Source of the DNA: Legionella_C sp963803545
GTDB taxonomy: Bacteria > Pseudomonadota > Gammaproteobacteria > Legionellales > Legionellaceae
Assembly (NCBI GenBank): GCA_963803545.1
Contig: CAWDMX010000004.1
Span: 744,001-808,000 of the forward strand
DNA: 64,000 bases
Direction of reading: 5' to 3'
Shown here: piece after piece, positions 26,587 through 34,874 of the stretch
How positions within the stretch are numbered: the first letter of the stretch is position 1
How the letters are laid out: each line of letters starts with the position of its first letter
Translations under genes and position numbers: made by a program
Notes under the pieces: model-generated
What the model saw: the letters and a program-made list of their open reading frames with translations, nothing else
What the model was told of the DNA's origin: nothing
Databases searched by the model: none

Positions 26587-27963
26587 TTACAGTATATTTT
26601 TAAATAATAATGAACTCAAAATTGCTTTGCTATCAAAAAGTTTTTTATTGTTTAGCCACTCTGAATAACGCGCACCAAAATGATTTTCCCAATAAGTCTT
26701 ATCAACGTTTTCCCCAAGATATCCGGATAAATAGCGTGTGCCGTGGGGCAGTAATTGCTTATCGAGAGCCGCGATCGTAGCAAGGGCGGCCGGTATAAAA
26801 GCCGAGACTATACCCGGATTTAGAATCATCACAGCCATAACCTTATCCGTTGGCGGCAGCATTAGAAAATTAGGACTGTACAAGTTTACTATAGGAACGC
26901 ATTGCACTATGTTGGCGTAAAACAAAGGAAGGCGTGCAAGTATAGAGTCCAAATGAGTCGTAAAATACGACCTATCAAGAAAACACTCATACCAGGGATG
27001 GCCAAGCTCCCACGCACCAGAGGCACGCATTGCACTAAAGCGTCCGTCGTGCCGATGTAAATAGGAAACAAGCGTTTCGTCTTGAACGTGCTCAAGGAAC
27101 CCTGGATTTAGGTTGCGGGGTAAAGGGGGGGCTTGCTCATCAAAATGAACCGACAGATGCAACGCATAAAACCAATGCGCAAAAGGAACGCGCCCTTCTG
27201 TGCCTAGTTTTGCTCCGAGCGGTGCAGGTGTACAAAAAGCCTCAATATAATCCACAGACTCTTGGGCGCGCTCCATATCACTAAGCCACGTCTTTTTATC
27301 GATATAAAGCAACATAAAAGTACGAACGTTTTTTTCAACACGGTGTAATTTCAAACACGCTCGGGTGATAACCGCAAACTGCCCTTGGCCTGCGAGACAC
27401 GAATAAAATAGAGGCGAACTTTTATCAACCCGCTGTGCGTCACCGTTGGCACAGACCACCTCCAAGGCTTCAATATTATCAACAACTGCGCCGTACTTAA
27501 ACGATGACGCGCCGATCCCGCCGGCGGATAAAACCCCGCCAATGGATAGGTTACCGTTGTAGGGCAGCACTGGAGGAACTTTGTTAATAAGCGCCGTTTG
27601 GGCGGTAACATCGTGCCAACTACAGTTAACATCCGCCCAAACACAATTACGCTCAATCGAACTCAGTTGATTGAAATTCTGCATATGGATGACGAGACCA
27701 CCCTCTTCGGCAAGTGACTGACCGCTTTGACTCATCCCGTTGCCACGAATCGTGAGCGAAATACAAGCATGCGAAGAAAATTTTATTATCTCTTGCAGGG
27801 TTTGTGTGTTAGGAGGAATGCAAATAAACGCAGGACTTCCAGTTAGTATTTTCCCAAAATCCTGTTGATAGGAAAAAAGCAAATGCTCATCGCTGAGCAT
27901 TGCTTGAGGGAACTTTGTTTTAAATTGCTTTATCAGAGGCAAATTGCACGGTGTTCGCGGCAT
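26587..27963 (-). CDS. FAD-linked oxidase resembling cytokinin dehydrogenase
   Basis: Flavoprotein of the PCMH/BBE class with the cytokinin-dehydrogenase layout. The FAD domain has TIRGNGMSQSGQSL near residue 72 and NLSIGGVLSAGGIGASSF near 150. The substrate domain has HPWYECFLDRSYF near 300. The C-terminus HFGARYSEWLNNKKLFDSKA matches the plant enzymes closely in pattern. In cytokinin dehydrogenase the fifth residue of the RGxGHS motif is a histidine that carries FAD covalently; here it is Met77, so FAD is probably bound non-covalently. I chose the ATG at 27963; it overlaps the metalloprotein gene by 44 bases, and an earlier TTG/ATG-type start at 28011 would overlap more. The true substrate is unknown: cytokinin oxidation is only one possibility. 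Confidence 0.75.
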   Translation of the reverse strand: MPRTPCNLPLIKQFKTKFPQAMLSDEHLLFSYQQDFGKILTGSPAFICIPPNTQTLQEIIKFSSHACISLTIRGNGMSQSGQSLAEEGGLVIHMQNFNQLSSIERNCVWADVNCSWHDVTAQTALINKVPPVLPYNGNLSIGGVLSAGGIGASSFKYGAVVDNIEALEVVCANGDAQRVDKSSPLFYSCLAGQGQFAVITRACLKLHRVEKNVRTFMLLYIDKKTWLSDMERAQESVDYIEAFCTPAPLGAKLGTEGRVPFAHWFYALHLSVHFDEQAPPLPRNLNPGFLEHVQDETLVSYLHRHDGRFSAMRASGAWELGHPWYECFLDRSYFTTHLDSILARLPLFYANIVQCVPIVNLYSPNFLMLPPTDKVMAVMILNPGIVSAFIPAALATIAALDKQLLPHGTRYLSGYLGENVDKTYWENHFGARYSEWLNNKKLFDSKAILSSLLFKNIL

Positions 27964-28672
27964 GTTGAATATCCCTTTGTTTTGCCAGTTCAACTTTACG
28001 GTTACAGGCAATTATTAGTCCATCAAACATTTTATTGAAAGCATCGTAGCAACGGTCAATCATCTTCAAAGCATTGCGACGTACGTCTATTGCAATTGGA
28101 CGTTCGTATAATTTACGCTCCATTTCATCCTCAAACAAGGCATGCGCCATTTCTACTTCCAGATGCGAGCTTGAAAAATAGCGTAGATTTTTATCTTCAC
28201 CTGTTTTTTTCACTTGATTGGCAACCTTTTCAAAAAAAACATGCCCAGATGACTCAATAGTTAGCAACAGCGCTATATTTAAAATTTCATCATCGGATTT
28301 ATAAATTTCTGCCATTATACCGTAGGCTGCATCCCGAATTAGTTGATTTTCTTTGCTGTACAACCAAGTAACCTCGTTGGTTGGGCTTTTATCGGTGCTT
28401 GCAGCCGCCATGTATTTTTTATCTTGCAAAAACCATTTTTCGTGACCCGCATCTTCCAACCGATGATGGCGTGCTATTTTTTTCAAATAGGGATCGGATA
28501 CTTTTTCCTCATTAATCCGCAATATATCTTGGAACGTCATAGCCCAGAAAGTAAGTTCGGGTACAAAATAGTTAATTTGTTCAAGTTCATTGAATTGCGA
28601 TAAAATTTCAAAAAAAGGATGGTTCATAAATTCTTGTTGTTTAGAATCAATGTAATCTTGAATGGCTTTCAT
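27920..28672 (-). CDS. Heme-oxygenase-fold metalloprotein (putative diiron oxidase)
   Basis: All-helical protein of 250 aa with potential metal ligands in the pattern of heme-oxygenase-like diiron oxidases: Glu73 and His77 (RLEDAGHEKWF), Glu140 and His144 (TIESSGHVFF), and His170, His177 and Asp182 (SHLEVEMAHALFED). Related families include TenA/PqqC, CADD and N- or C-oxygenases, so an oxidative reaction is likely, but I cannot name the substrate. The ATG at 28672 has GGAG six bases upstream, which excludes the longer frame from 28708. It lies 199 bases after kmo and overlaps the FAD-linked oxidase, whose translation is probably coupled to it. Confidence 0.72.
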   Translation of the reverse strand: MKAIQDYIDSKQQEFMNHPFFEILSQFNELEQINYFVPELTFWAMTFQDILRINEEKVSDPYLKKIARHHRLEDAGHEKWFLQDKKYMAAASTDKSPTNEVTWLYSKENQLIRDAAYGIMAEIYKSDDEILNIALLLTIESSGHVFFEKVANQVKKTGEDKNLRYFSSSHLEVEMAHALFEDEMERKLYERPIAIDVRRNALKMIDRCYDAFNKMFDGLIIACNRKVELAKQRDIQHAANTVQFASDKAI

Positions 28673-28871
28673 AGTATTCTCCAAAAAATTGCTAGACGTT
28701 TTACACATTGCAGTCTGTGTGCCAACTTTTTGCAGAGTTTTTCACTAAAAATGGTCTTTTTCAGTGTTTTAGGCAGCGAAAAATCTCAGAATATGCCAAG
28801 AAAATGGCTCCGATTTTGAAAGTACGACAATTAATTGACAGAAAAAATCGTTTTAAATCATCTTTGAGATC

Positions 28872-30218
28872 TTAAAAAACGGTTTTTGTCAAAATTTTGT
28901 CGTAGTCGACGATTAAACCATCAATAAAACTCCAATCAATCGATTTAGATTGTTTGAAATGTTCATAAATAGTGTTTAAAAGTACGGATTGCACATTTCC
29001 CACCTCCAAAGCCTGTGTATAAGACGTGTTAGTAAACATTACCAGAACGTGTTTTGAAACATAGGTGTCTGCATATCGATGCATTAATTGCAATTCAAGC
29101 TGCTTCTTGAAGTTAAACGCTTCGCTGCGAATTCCACTCTGAATCTCATAAAAGTTAGCAAGTGACATAGCCGCTACAGCTTGAGAGTTCGCTAATCGCG
29201 CCCGGTAAAAATTATCTCTTACCTTCGACCAATCGTCGTCATAGGTGATCAGTAAATCGTTTAAAACTCTACAATCTTCAAAAGCGCAGTTCATCCCTTG
29301 GCCAAAGAATGGCACAACTCCATGCGCTGCATCACCAATCAATAAACAATTTTTAGCAAACCAATTCGAGCAGGCGATGGTGCTCATATTTCCTGTTGGA
29401 TGCTGCAAAAAATCATCCATAAGATTTGGTGTTTCCGAACTAATATCGGGAAAAGCGTGGTTGAAAAATTGCGAAACCTTGCTTTCGCCGTCCAATGATT
29501 CAAAACTATTTTTACCTCTGAGGGGTAAAAATAGCGAACCGGTTATGGAGTTATCGGTATTCGGGTTTCCCAATAGCAAATAGTCGTCACGCGGCCATAA
29601 ATGCAGGTGTTCACGCGCCAGGGAGTTGGTAGCTGGGGCTATGGCAATCTCTTTATAACCGTACTCTAAAAAGGTGCGTGAATAGTTTATAAACCCCTGT
29701 TGCTGCATGCTTTCTCGAACGAATGAAGACGCCCCATCCGCCCCTATAAGGCACGTATAATGCACTGTTTTCTTTTGTTTGTTTTCATTTTCAAAGGTTA
29801 AGTGGTTTTCATTAAAATTTATCAATCGTAAACTGCAATTAAAATGCACCCTAACCGAGTCAAATTTTTCAACTTCGTCTAGCAGCATGTTGTTGAGATC
29901 ACAACGCTGTATGGCGTTGATGTATTCGTCTCTGTGACGGCCAAAGGATTGATACGCAACGGATTGCCTGCCTTCATGAATTGCACGAGCGCGCATAGGA
30001 ACCATTAGTTTTTTAACCGCCTTATCTAAGCCGGCTTTTTTTAAAGCCGTTAATCCACGGCAAGACAGTGCAAGATTAATCGAGCGGCCAGCGTTTTTTT
30101 GCGCTAAACGACCGTCCGTACGCGCCTCAAAAATGTCGACAGCATAGCCCCGCTGTGCTAAAAAAATAGCCAACAACGAACCGGCTAAACCACTGCCAAT
30201 AATAATTACCCTGTTCAT
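28872..30218 (-). CDS. kmo: Kynurenine 3-monooxygenase
   Basis: FAD- and NADPH-dependent hydroxylase that converts L-kynurenine to 3-hydroxykynurenine. The Rossmann loop is IIGSGLAGSLLAIFLAQRGY at the N-terminus, followed by the family run AGRSINLALSCRGL near residue 55 and the FAD-binding LIGDAAHGVVPFFGQGMNC near 310. Length 448 aa fits. I chose the ATG at 30218, preceded by GGGGGAG; the frame is open 26 codons further. A C-terminal hydrophobic segment, common in Kmo, is seen near 430. No tryptophan dioxygenase, formamidase or kynureninase lies in the window, so it may work on host-derived kynurenine or as part of the cluster downstream. Confidence 0.93.
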   Translation of the reverse strand: MNRVIIIGSGLAGSLLAIFLAQRGYAVDIFEARTDGRLAQKNAGRSINLALSCRGLTALKKAGLDKAVKKLMVPMRARAIHEGRQSVAYQSFGRHRDEYINAIQRCDLNNMLLDEVEKFDSVRVHFNCSLRLINFNENHLTFENENKQKKTVHYTCLIGADGASSFVRESMQQQGFINYSRTFLEYGYKEIAIAPATNSLAREHLHLWPRDDYLLLGNPNTDNSITGSLFLPLRGKNSFESLDGESKVSQFFNHAFPDISSETPNLMDDFLQHPTGNMSTIACSNWFAKNCLLIGDAAHGVVPFFGQGMNCAFEDCRVLNDLLITYDDDWSKVRDNFYRARLANSQAVAAMSLANFYEIQSGIRSEAFNFKKQLELQLMHRYADTYVSKHVLVMFTNTSYTQALEVGNVQSVLLNTIYEHFKQSKSIDWSFIDGLIVDYDKILTKTVF

Positions 30219-30444
30219 GCGCTCCCCCAACTTCTCAACCGATACGGTTTTAGCGGGCTCAATAATCACCCATAGAAAATCCAGTTTTGCATACATCAGT
30301 TAAGATAATTCAAAACCACTATAATCTGGAGCAAAAATCATACCGTTATTTTTAATGGGGATGCTATAAAAGCATAAAGGAAACCCTGAAAAGCTCCGAT
30401 AAGCGCACAGGGATGCATTGTATTATATCTTTTAAAAAAATTAA

Positions 30445-31704
30445 TTATTTTGAGTGAATTCCTAATCTTTTAATCAAAGGACCGAGGGTTAACCCTTGCA
30501 CTAAAATAGAAAAAACAACCACCACGTAGGTCATTCTTAAAATGGTTTCAAAGGCCAATTCGTTTTCTTTACCAATGGTTTCATGCAATGAAAGAGCTAG
30601 TGCCACGGAAATACCGCCCCGTAAACCGCCCCAGGTAAGAATTTTAATACTATGCGGTACAAATTCTTGCTTAAACCGCATGCACCGCAAAGGCACGGCT
30701 ACCGAAATCCAACGCGCTATCACAATCACTGGAATTGCTATTAACCCATCCAATAGGTAGCTTTTATTCACTGTTAATTCCAACACTTCTAAGCCTATGA
30801 GCACAAAAAGTACGGCGTTTAAAATATCGTCGACTAACTCCCAAAAATTATCCAAGTGATTGCGTGTTTTATTCGACATAGCAAACGTTCGACCGTGGTT
30901 GCCAATTAATAAACCCGCAACTACTATAGCAATTGGTGCTGAAATATGGATTCGCTCGGCTAAAGAATAGCCGCCCATCACCAGCGCAAGAGATATCATA
31001 ATTTCAATTTGGTAGTTATCAATTGATTTGAGCATGCAATACGCACTATACCCTATCAGCAATCCAAATAAGCCGCCTCCAACCACCTCTTGCAGCAAGA
31101 CCGTTGCTAAGTGAACAGCACCCAAGTCTTGTTTTCCCACGCAAACATCAAGAATCCCTAAAAAAAGAACGACGCCGATACCATCGTTAAAAAGTGATTC
31201 TCCCACAATTTTAATTTCCAAATTTTTAGGGGTTCCCAGTACTTTTAAAATTCCCATAACTGCAATAGGGTCCGTTGGAGAGATAAGGGCTCCAAATAAT
31301 AAACAATAAATGAACGCAAGTTGGATATGGAATAACGGAAGAAGGGTATAAATCATTACGCCCACGAATACGGTAGAAATTAGTGTTCCAAAAAGAGCCA
31401 GCACCGTGATTACAGCTTTGTACTCCGACAGCTTATTAATATTCACATGCAACGCCCCGGCGAAAAGCAAAAAGGCGAGCATTCCATGCAGTAGTGTTTG
31501 ATTAAAGTCCACCAAATTCATAAAGTTTTTGATGACATCGACAATTCCAGGCCAAATTACGCCCATCAAGTTAATAATTAAAGAGGCCACTAATGATAAA
31601 AACATTAATCCTATTGTTGGGGGCAACTTAATCAGAGTTAAATTGATATAGCCCAGTAGAGCAGAAAGCGTGATTAAAATAGTTATAATTTCAAAAAAAG
31701 ACAT
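30445..31704 (-). CDS. Na+/H+ antiporter, NhaP/CPA1 family
   Basis: Membrane cation/proton antiporter with about 12 helices. The CPA1 signatures are ALISPTDPIAVMGIL near residue 143 and VGESLFNDGIGVVLFLG near 165, the latter holding the transport aspartate pair ND. Length of 419 aa without a long cytoplasmic tail is typical of the short NhaP type. It stands alone between the kmo gene (226 bases downstream of its stop) and the GTPase genes (65 bases upstream of its start). Exact ion specificity (Na+ or K+) cannot be read from sequence. Confidence 0.9.
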   Translation of the reverse strand: MSFFEIITILITLSALLGYINLTLIKLPPTIGLMFLSLVASLIINLMGVIWPGIVDVIKNFMNLVDFNQTLLHGMLAFLLFAGALHVNINKLSEYKAVITVLALFGTLISTVFVGVMIYTLLPLFHIQLAFIYCLLFGALISPTDPIAVMGILKVLGTPKNLEIKIVGESLFNDGIGVVLFLGILDVCVGKQDLGAVHLATVLLQEVVGGGLFGLLIGYSAYCMLKSIDNYQIEIMISLALVMGGYSLAERIHISAPIAIVVAGLLIGNHGRTFAMSNKTRNHLDNFWELVDDILNAVLFVLIGLEVLELTVNKSYLLDGLIAIPVIVIARWISVAVPLRCMRFKQEFVPHSIKILTWGGLRGGISVALALSLHETIGKENELAFETILRMTYVVVVFSILVQGLTLGPLIKRLGIHSK

Positions 31705-31769
31705 GACAACCTTAACTTATTGACGGTAGAACTCGATTTCCAGCGCTTTTTGCCTACACGACAATTAGT

Positions 31770-32897
31770 TTATGCGAATGCGGCGGAAGTTTCCGCCACG
31801 CAAACGGATTTTCCATTCTTGCTCACCTCTTGAACCCAGCTCGTAAGTCCTGAGGTTTTAAAAAAACAATAGCCACTAGCCGCCATACCAACACACCCAA
31901 AAGCCAGTCCCGTGCAACTGGCAGCAGCAAGCAGACCTAGAGTCCAACCCGTAACCGAGCCGACCAACAAACCCGACATACTAAACGCTAAGGCCGCAGG
32001 ACCACTCCAGATACCGGCGACTATACCGATGGCTGCGCCAAATAGGGCACCAACTGAAACGCCTAGGAGTAGGCAAATACCTGCAATAATACACATACCC
32101 AGTATTTTGCCAATTGCCTTAGCAGCAACGGTGCATTTAGTCTGTCTGCACGCAGATTCGAAATTGAAAAACATTGTGAAATCTGTTGTATTTCCTGAAC
32201 GTGAATTATATTGCTCAATCAAATCAATACTCGCGTGAATTATTTTACTATCGCGATTACGCGCGAGTTGTGCGTAAAGACCGCAAAATGACCTCCTAAA
32301 GTCGGATTGAGGGAGTCCATGAATTAAGGGGGCAAGCCTCTCAAGCGCAGTTGGCTCAGCGACTGCCTCTGCAATGGCATCATCCGGAACAGGGAATTCT
32401 TTTACGATCGCTTCAAAAATTTTAGCCATTGGATTTTCATTTTTTTTCGCACTGGTACTAAAAAATTGAAGTTCGTGTTCGCGAACAAAGGCATCTATCG
32501 CAACTTGCGCATCCCTGTGTCCAATATCCGACTTTGTTCCTACTACAAACACCGGAGCCTCAGGTGCTAGACGCCTACTTTTTTCAAGAAACCCGTGCAG
32601 AGAGCAATCATCCGACTGGTTTAAACTAGAGCATAACAAAATGATATTGGCATCACGATAATAGGGGTCATGTACAGCTGTATGATGCAAGTAACCTGAT
32701 AAATCAACGAGAAAAATTTTTTGCTGACCTATAATTGTTGATGCGAATCTAAGGCCCGCGGTAGGCTTGTACTCTTCTAAGAAATTTTTTTTAATTTCTT
32801 GTTGGATTAGAGCCGATTTACCCGTTTGGGCTGCACCTATAACAACAACATTTATCACCTTATCCACCACTCCACCTGCTGCAATAAAATTTATCAC
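31770..32897 (-). CDS. Rab-like small GTPase with C-terminal glycine-zipper membrane domain, copy 1
   Basis: A 375-residue protein with a eukaryote-like Ras/Rab GTPase domain (about 12-170) fused to a membrane domain. G1 GAAQTGKS at 21-28, G2 Thr46 in PTAGLRF, G3 DLSG at 65-68, G4 TKSD at 121-124, G5 SAK at 149-151. Rab proteins have Gln after the G3 glycine (DTAGQ); here it is Tyr69. A helical linker leads to a Gly/Ala-rich hydrophobic block (about 240-335, two or three helices with GxxxG spacing). It starts with GTG and is the downstream member of a tandem pair (gap of 84 bases). Bacterial proteins of this type are known mostly from host-adapted Legionellales as secreted effectors; secretion is inferred, no signal was found. 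Confidence 0.82.
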   Translation of the reverse strand: MINFIAAGGVVDKVINVVVIGAAQTGKSALIQQEIKKNFLEEYKPTAGLRFASTIIGQQKIFLVDLSGYLHHTAVHDPYYRDANIILLCSSLNQSDDCSLHGFLEKSRRLAPEAPVFVVGTKSDIGHRDAQVAIDAFVREHELQFFSTSAKKNENPMAKIFEAIVKEFPVPDDAIAEAVAEPTALERLAPLIHGLPQSDFRRSFCGLYAQLARNRDSKIIHASIDLIEQYNSRSGNTTDFTMFFNFESACRQTKCTVAAKAIGKILGMCIIAGICLLLGVSVGALFGAAIGIVAGIWSGPAALAFSMSGLLVGSVTGWTLGLLAAASCTGLAFGCVGMAASGYCFFKTSGLTSWVQEVSKNGKSVCVAETSAAFA

Positions 32898-32981
32898 GAT
32901 AGCCTATTATCGAGCCTAAGTACGTTGTTTTAATGAACCGCCGCTCCCCGAACACGACGGCAACTTTAGTAGGAGAGCGCC

Positions 32982-34187
32982 CTATCTCATTGGGGGAATC
33001 GATTGGTTTGATGCTGAAGTCGTTTCTGGCTCGTTATACGGATTAACACCCTGCTCAGCTACCGAATTTTTCTCAGCGCTAACGGTTTTCCCATGCGCAC
33101 TCACTTCGTGAACCACGCTGGTAAGCGGTGGCGTTTTAAAAAAACAATAGCCACTAGTCGCCATACCCGTGCAGCCAAAAACCAGCCCCGCGTAACTGGT
33201 TGCAGCAAGAAGTCCCACCGTCCAACCTGTCGCCGAGCCGGCAAACAAACCCGACAGCGCGAATGCTACAGCCGCAGGACCACTCCAGATACCGGCGGAT
33301 ATACCAATAGTTGCGCCTAATAAGGCACCAACAGTAGTGCCAATGAGTACGCAAATTCCCGCAATAACACACATAGCAATTGTTTTGCCAATTGTTTTAG
33401 CAACGGTTGCGCACTTAGACTGTTTGCACGCCGACTCAAATTGGGAAAATATCGGGCGATAATCGGTATCTTTTGAATGGTTATTAAATTCGTCAATCAA
33501 AGTAATAGTGGCGCTGATTATTTTACTATTGCTATCGATAACTAGTTGGTCGTAAAGAGAAAAAAGTGACGTCTTAAATTCTGATTTAGGGAGACGGGTT
33601 ATTAATTCATGAAGCTTGTTTAACCGATCCATCTTACTCATAGTGTGCCCATTTGAAAGTTCTCTAGCAGGAACGGTCGTTACAACTTTTTCAAGAATAG
33701 CGGCCATAGGATTCTTCTCTTCTTTCGCACTGGTGGGGAAAAATCGCAGTTCGTGTTCCAAAACAAAGGCATCTATCTCGTCTTGAGTAACCGAATGCTT
33801 CATATCCGATTTGGTTCCTACTAAAAATACTGGAGCATTAGGCGCGAGACGCTTAATTAGATCAAGGCGCTTTTTGAGATCAGATTTATCCCATTGGTCT
33901 AAACTAACGCACAACAAGATTGCGTCGGCATCACGGTAATATCCTTTCATCACCGGTGCCGATTTTTTACTGCCAGATACATCGATGATGGAAATTTTTT
34001 TCTCATTTGCATGTGTTGTTACCAAGCTGGCGCCAACGGTCGCAACGTATTTCTCTGAAAATGAGTTGCCACACATTCTTGTAATCATCGCGGACTTACC
34101 AGCACCGGCTTTACCAACTACAACAAGCTTTATCGCGCTCTCCGATACGCCGCTAATTCTTTTTTGTTGCTCAGTAGAATCTGTCAC
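32982..34187 (-). CDS. Rab-like small GTPase with C-terminal glycine-zipper membrane domain, copy 2
   Basis: Paralogue of the downstream gene, 401 aa, GTG start with AGGGG upstream. GTPase motifs: G1 GKAGAGKS at 25-32, G2 Thr50 in ATVGAS, G3 DVSG at 69-72 followed by Ser73 where Rab has the catalytic Gln, G4 TKSD at 125-128, G5 SAK at 153-155. The linker (160-262) is shared, including SKII and FESACKQSKC. The hydrophobic Gly/Ala block runs about 267-350, and a Ser/Asn/Pro-rich tail follows to 401. The sequence has no prenylation CAAX box, so membrane attachment would come from the hydrophobic block. The two copies resemble each other over nearly their full length, showing a local tandem duplication. 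Probable host-targeted effector; unproven. Confidence 0.82.
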   Translation of the reverse strand: MTDSTEQQKRISGVSESAIKLVVVGKAGAGKSAMITRMCGNSFSEKYVATVGASLVTTHANEKKISIIDVSGSKKSAPVMKGYYRDADAILLCVSLDQWDKSDLKKRLDLIKRLAPNAPVFLVGTKSDMKHSVTQDEIDAFVLEHELRFFPTSAKEEKNPMAAILEKVVTTVPARELSNGHTMSKMDRLNKLHELITRLPKSEFKTSLFSLYDQLVIDSNSKIISATITLIDEFNNHSKDTDYRPIFSQFESACKQSKCATVAKTIGKTIAMCVIAGICVLIGTTVGALLGATIGISAGIWSGPAAVAFALSGLFAGSATGWTVGLLAATSYAGLVFGCTGMATSGYCFFKTPPLTSVVHEVSAHGKTVSAEKNSVAEQGVNPYNEPETTSASNQSIPPMR

Positions 34188-34431
34188 AATATTCCCCTTT
34201 GTCGTATAAAAATGTTCTATAATACCATTAATTACACATTTTTACGAACTTTTTCCCAAAAATAACTTTTATCGCTGCCGCCAAATGCTCGTGTATAAAC
34301 AGGATGCTTCCAGAATTAGTTAAGCGCTTACGCAAAAAAAGATACTGTCGTATTAGAGAACTGCCTGGTTGAACCTTGTTTAGAGCGCGATACCGCCCTC
34401 CAACACCTGCGGCAGCACTACCAATACTGAT

Positions 34432-34854
34432 TTAGCGCTTCACAACCGCGGCGGTCATGCGCGAGACGCAAGTTTGCTTCATTTGCTCATTGAAAATGTC
34501 TATTTGCCACACTTGAGTGGTACGTCCGATGTGAATTGGACGGGTTATAGCCGTCACTAAGCCTTCTTCAACCGGGCGTAAATGATTAGCGTTAATTTCC
34601 ATACCCACACAATAAAACAAACGCATGTCAACTACGGCATTCGCCGCAACGCTTGCAACCGTTTCAGCTAATGCGACGTTTGCACCGCCATGAATAATTC
34701 CAAGCGGTTGACGCGTTTTTGCGGATGCTGGCATTGTAGCCGTTAAAGTAGTGTCGGTTATCTCAGTAAATTTCATCTCTAAAAAATCACAAAGTGTATT
34801 GCTGCCACGTTCATTGAGCGTTTCTATCGTAAATTCTTTAAACCATATAGACAT
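34432..34854 (-). CDS. Hotdog-fold acyl-CoA thioesterase, PaaI/YdiI type
   Basis: Small 140-residue thioesterase. PLGIIHGGANVALAETVAS near residue 50 is the hotdog signature, with the catalytic acid Glu in ALAET and the helix of the fold. EINANHLRPVEEG then matches the second half. The pattern recalls MenI/YdiI and EntH, which hydrolyse aryl-CoA thioesters; the natural substrate is unknown here. It follows the ABC-F gene on the same strand by 20 bases. It may be a housekeeping proofreading or salvage enzyme. Confidence 0.85.
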   Translation of the reverse strand: MSIWFKEFTIETLNERGSNTLCDFLEMKFTEITDTTLTATMPASAKTRQPLGIIHGGANVALAETVASVAANAVVDMRLFYCVGMEINANHLRPVEEGLVTAITRPIHIGRTTQVWQIDIFNEQMKQTCVSRMTAAVVKR

Positions 34855-34874
34855 TTATTATCCCTTTTTAAAAA

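Noticed and set aside
28709..28871. Small RNA or riboswitch between kmo and the metalloprotein gene
   Set aside because: The 163-base stretch is AT-rich with several T and A runs but no stable conserved hairpin or known riboswitch core.
34188..34431. Gene or RNA upstream of the GTPase pair
   Set aside because: No ORF with supporting features; a TATTAT box near 34216 may be the promoter of the GTPase genes, but no convincing -35 element accompanies it.
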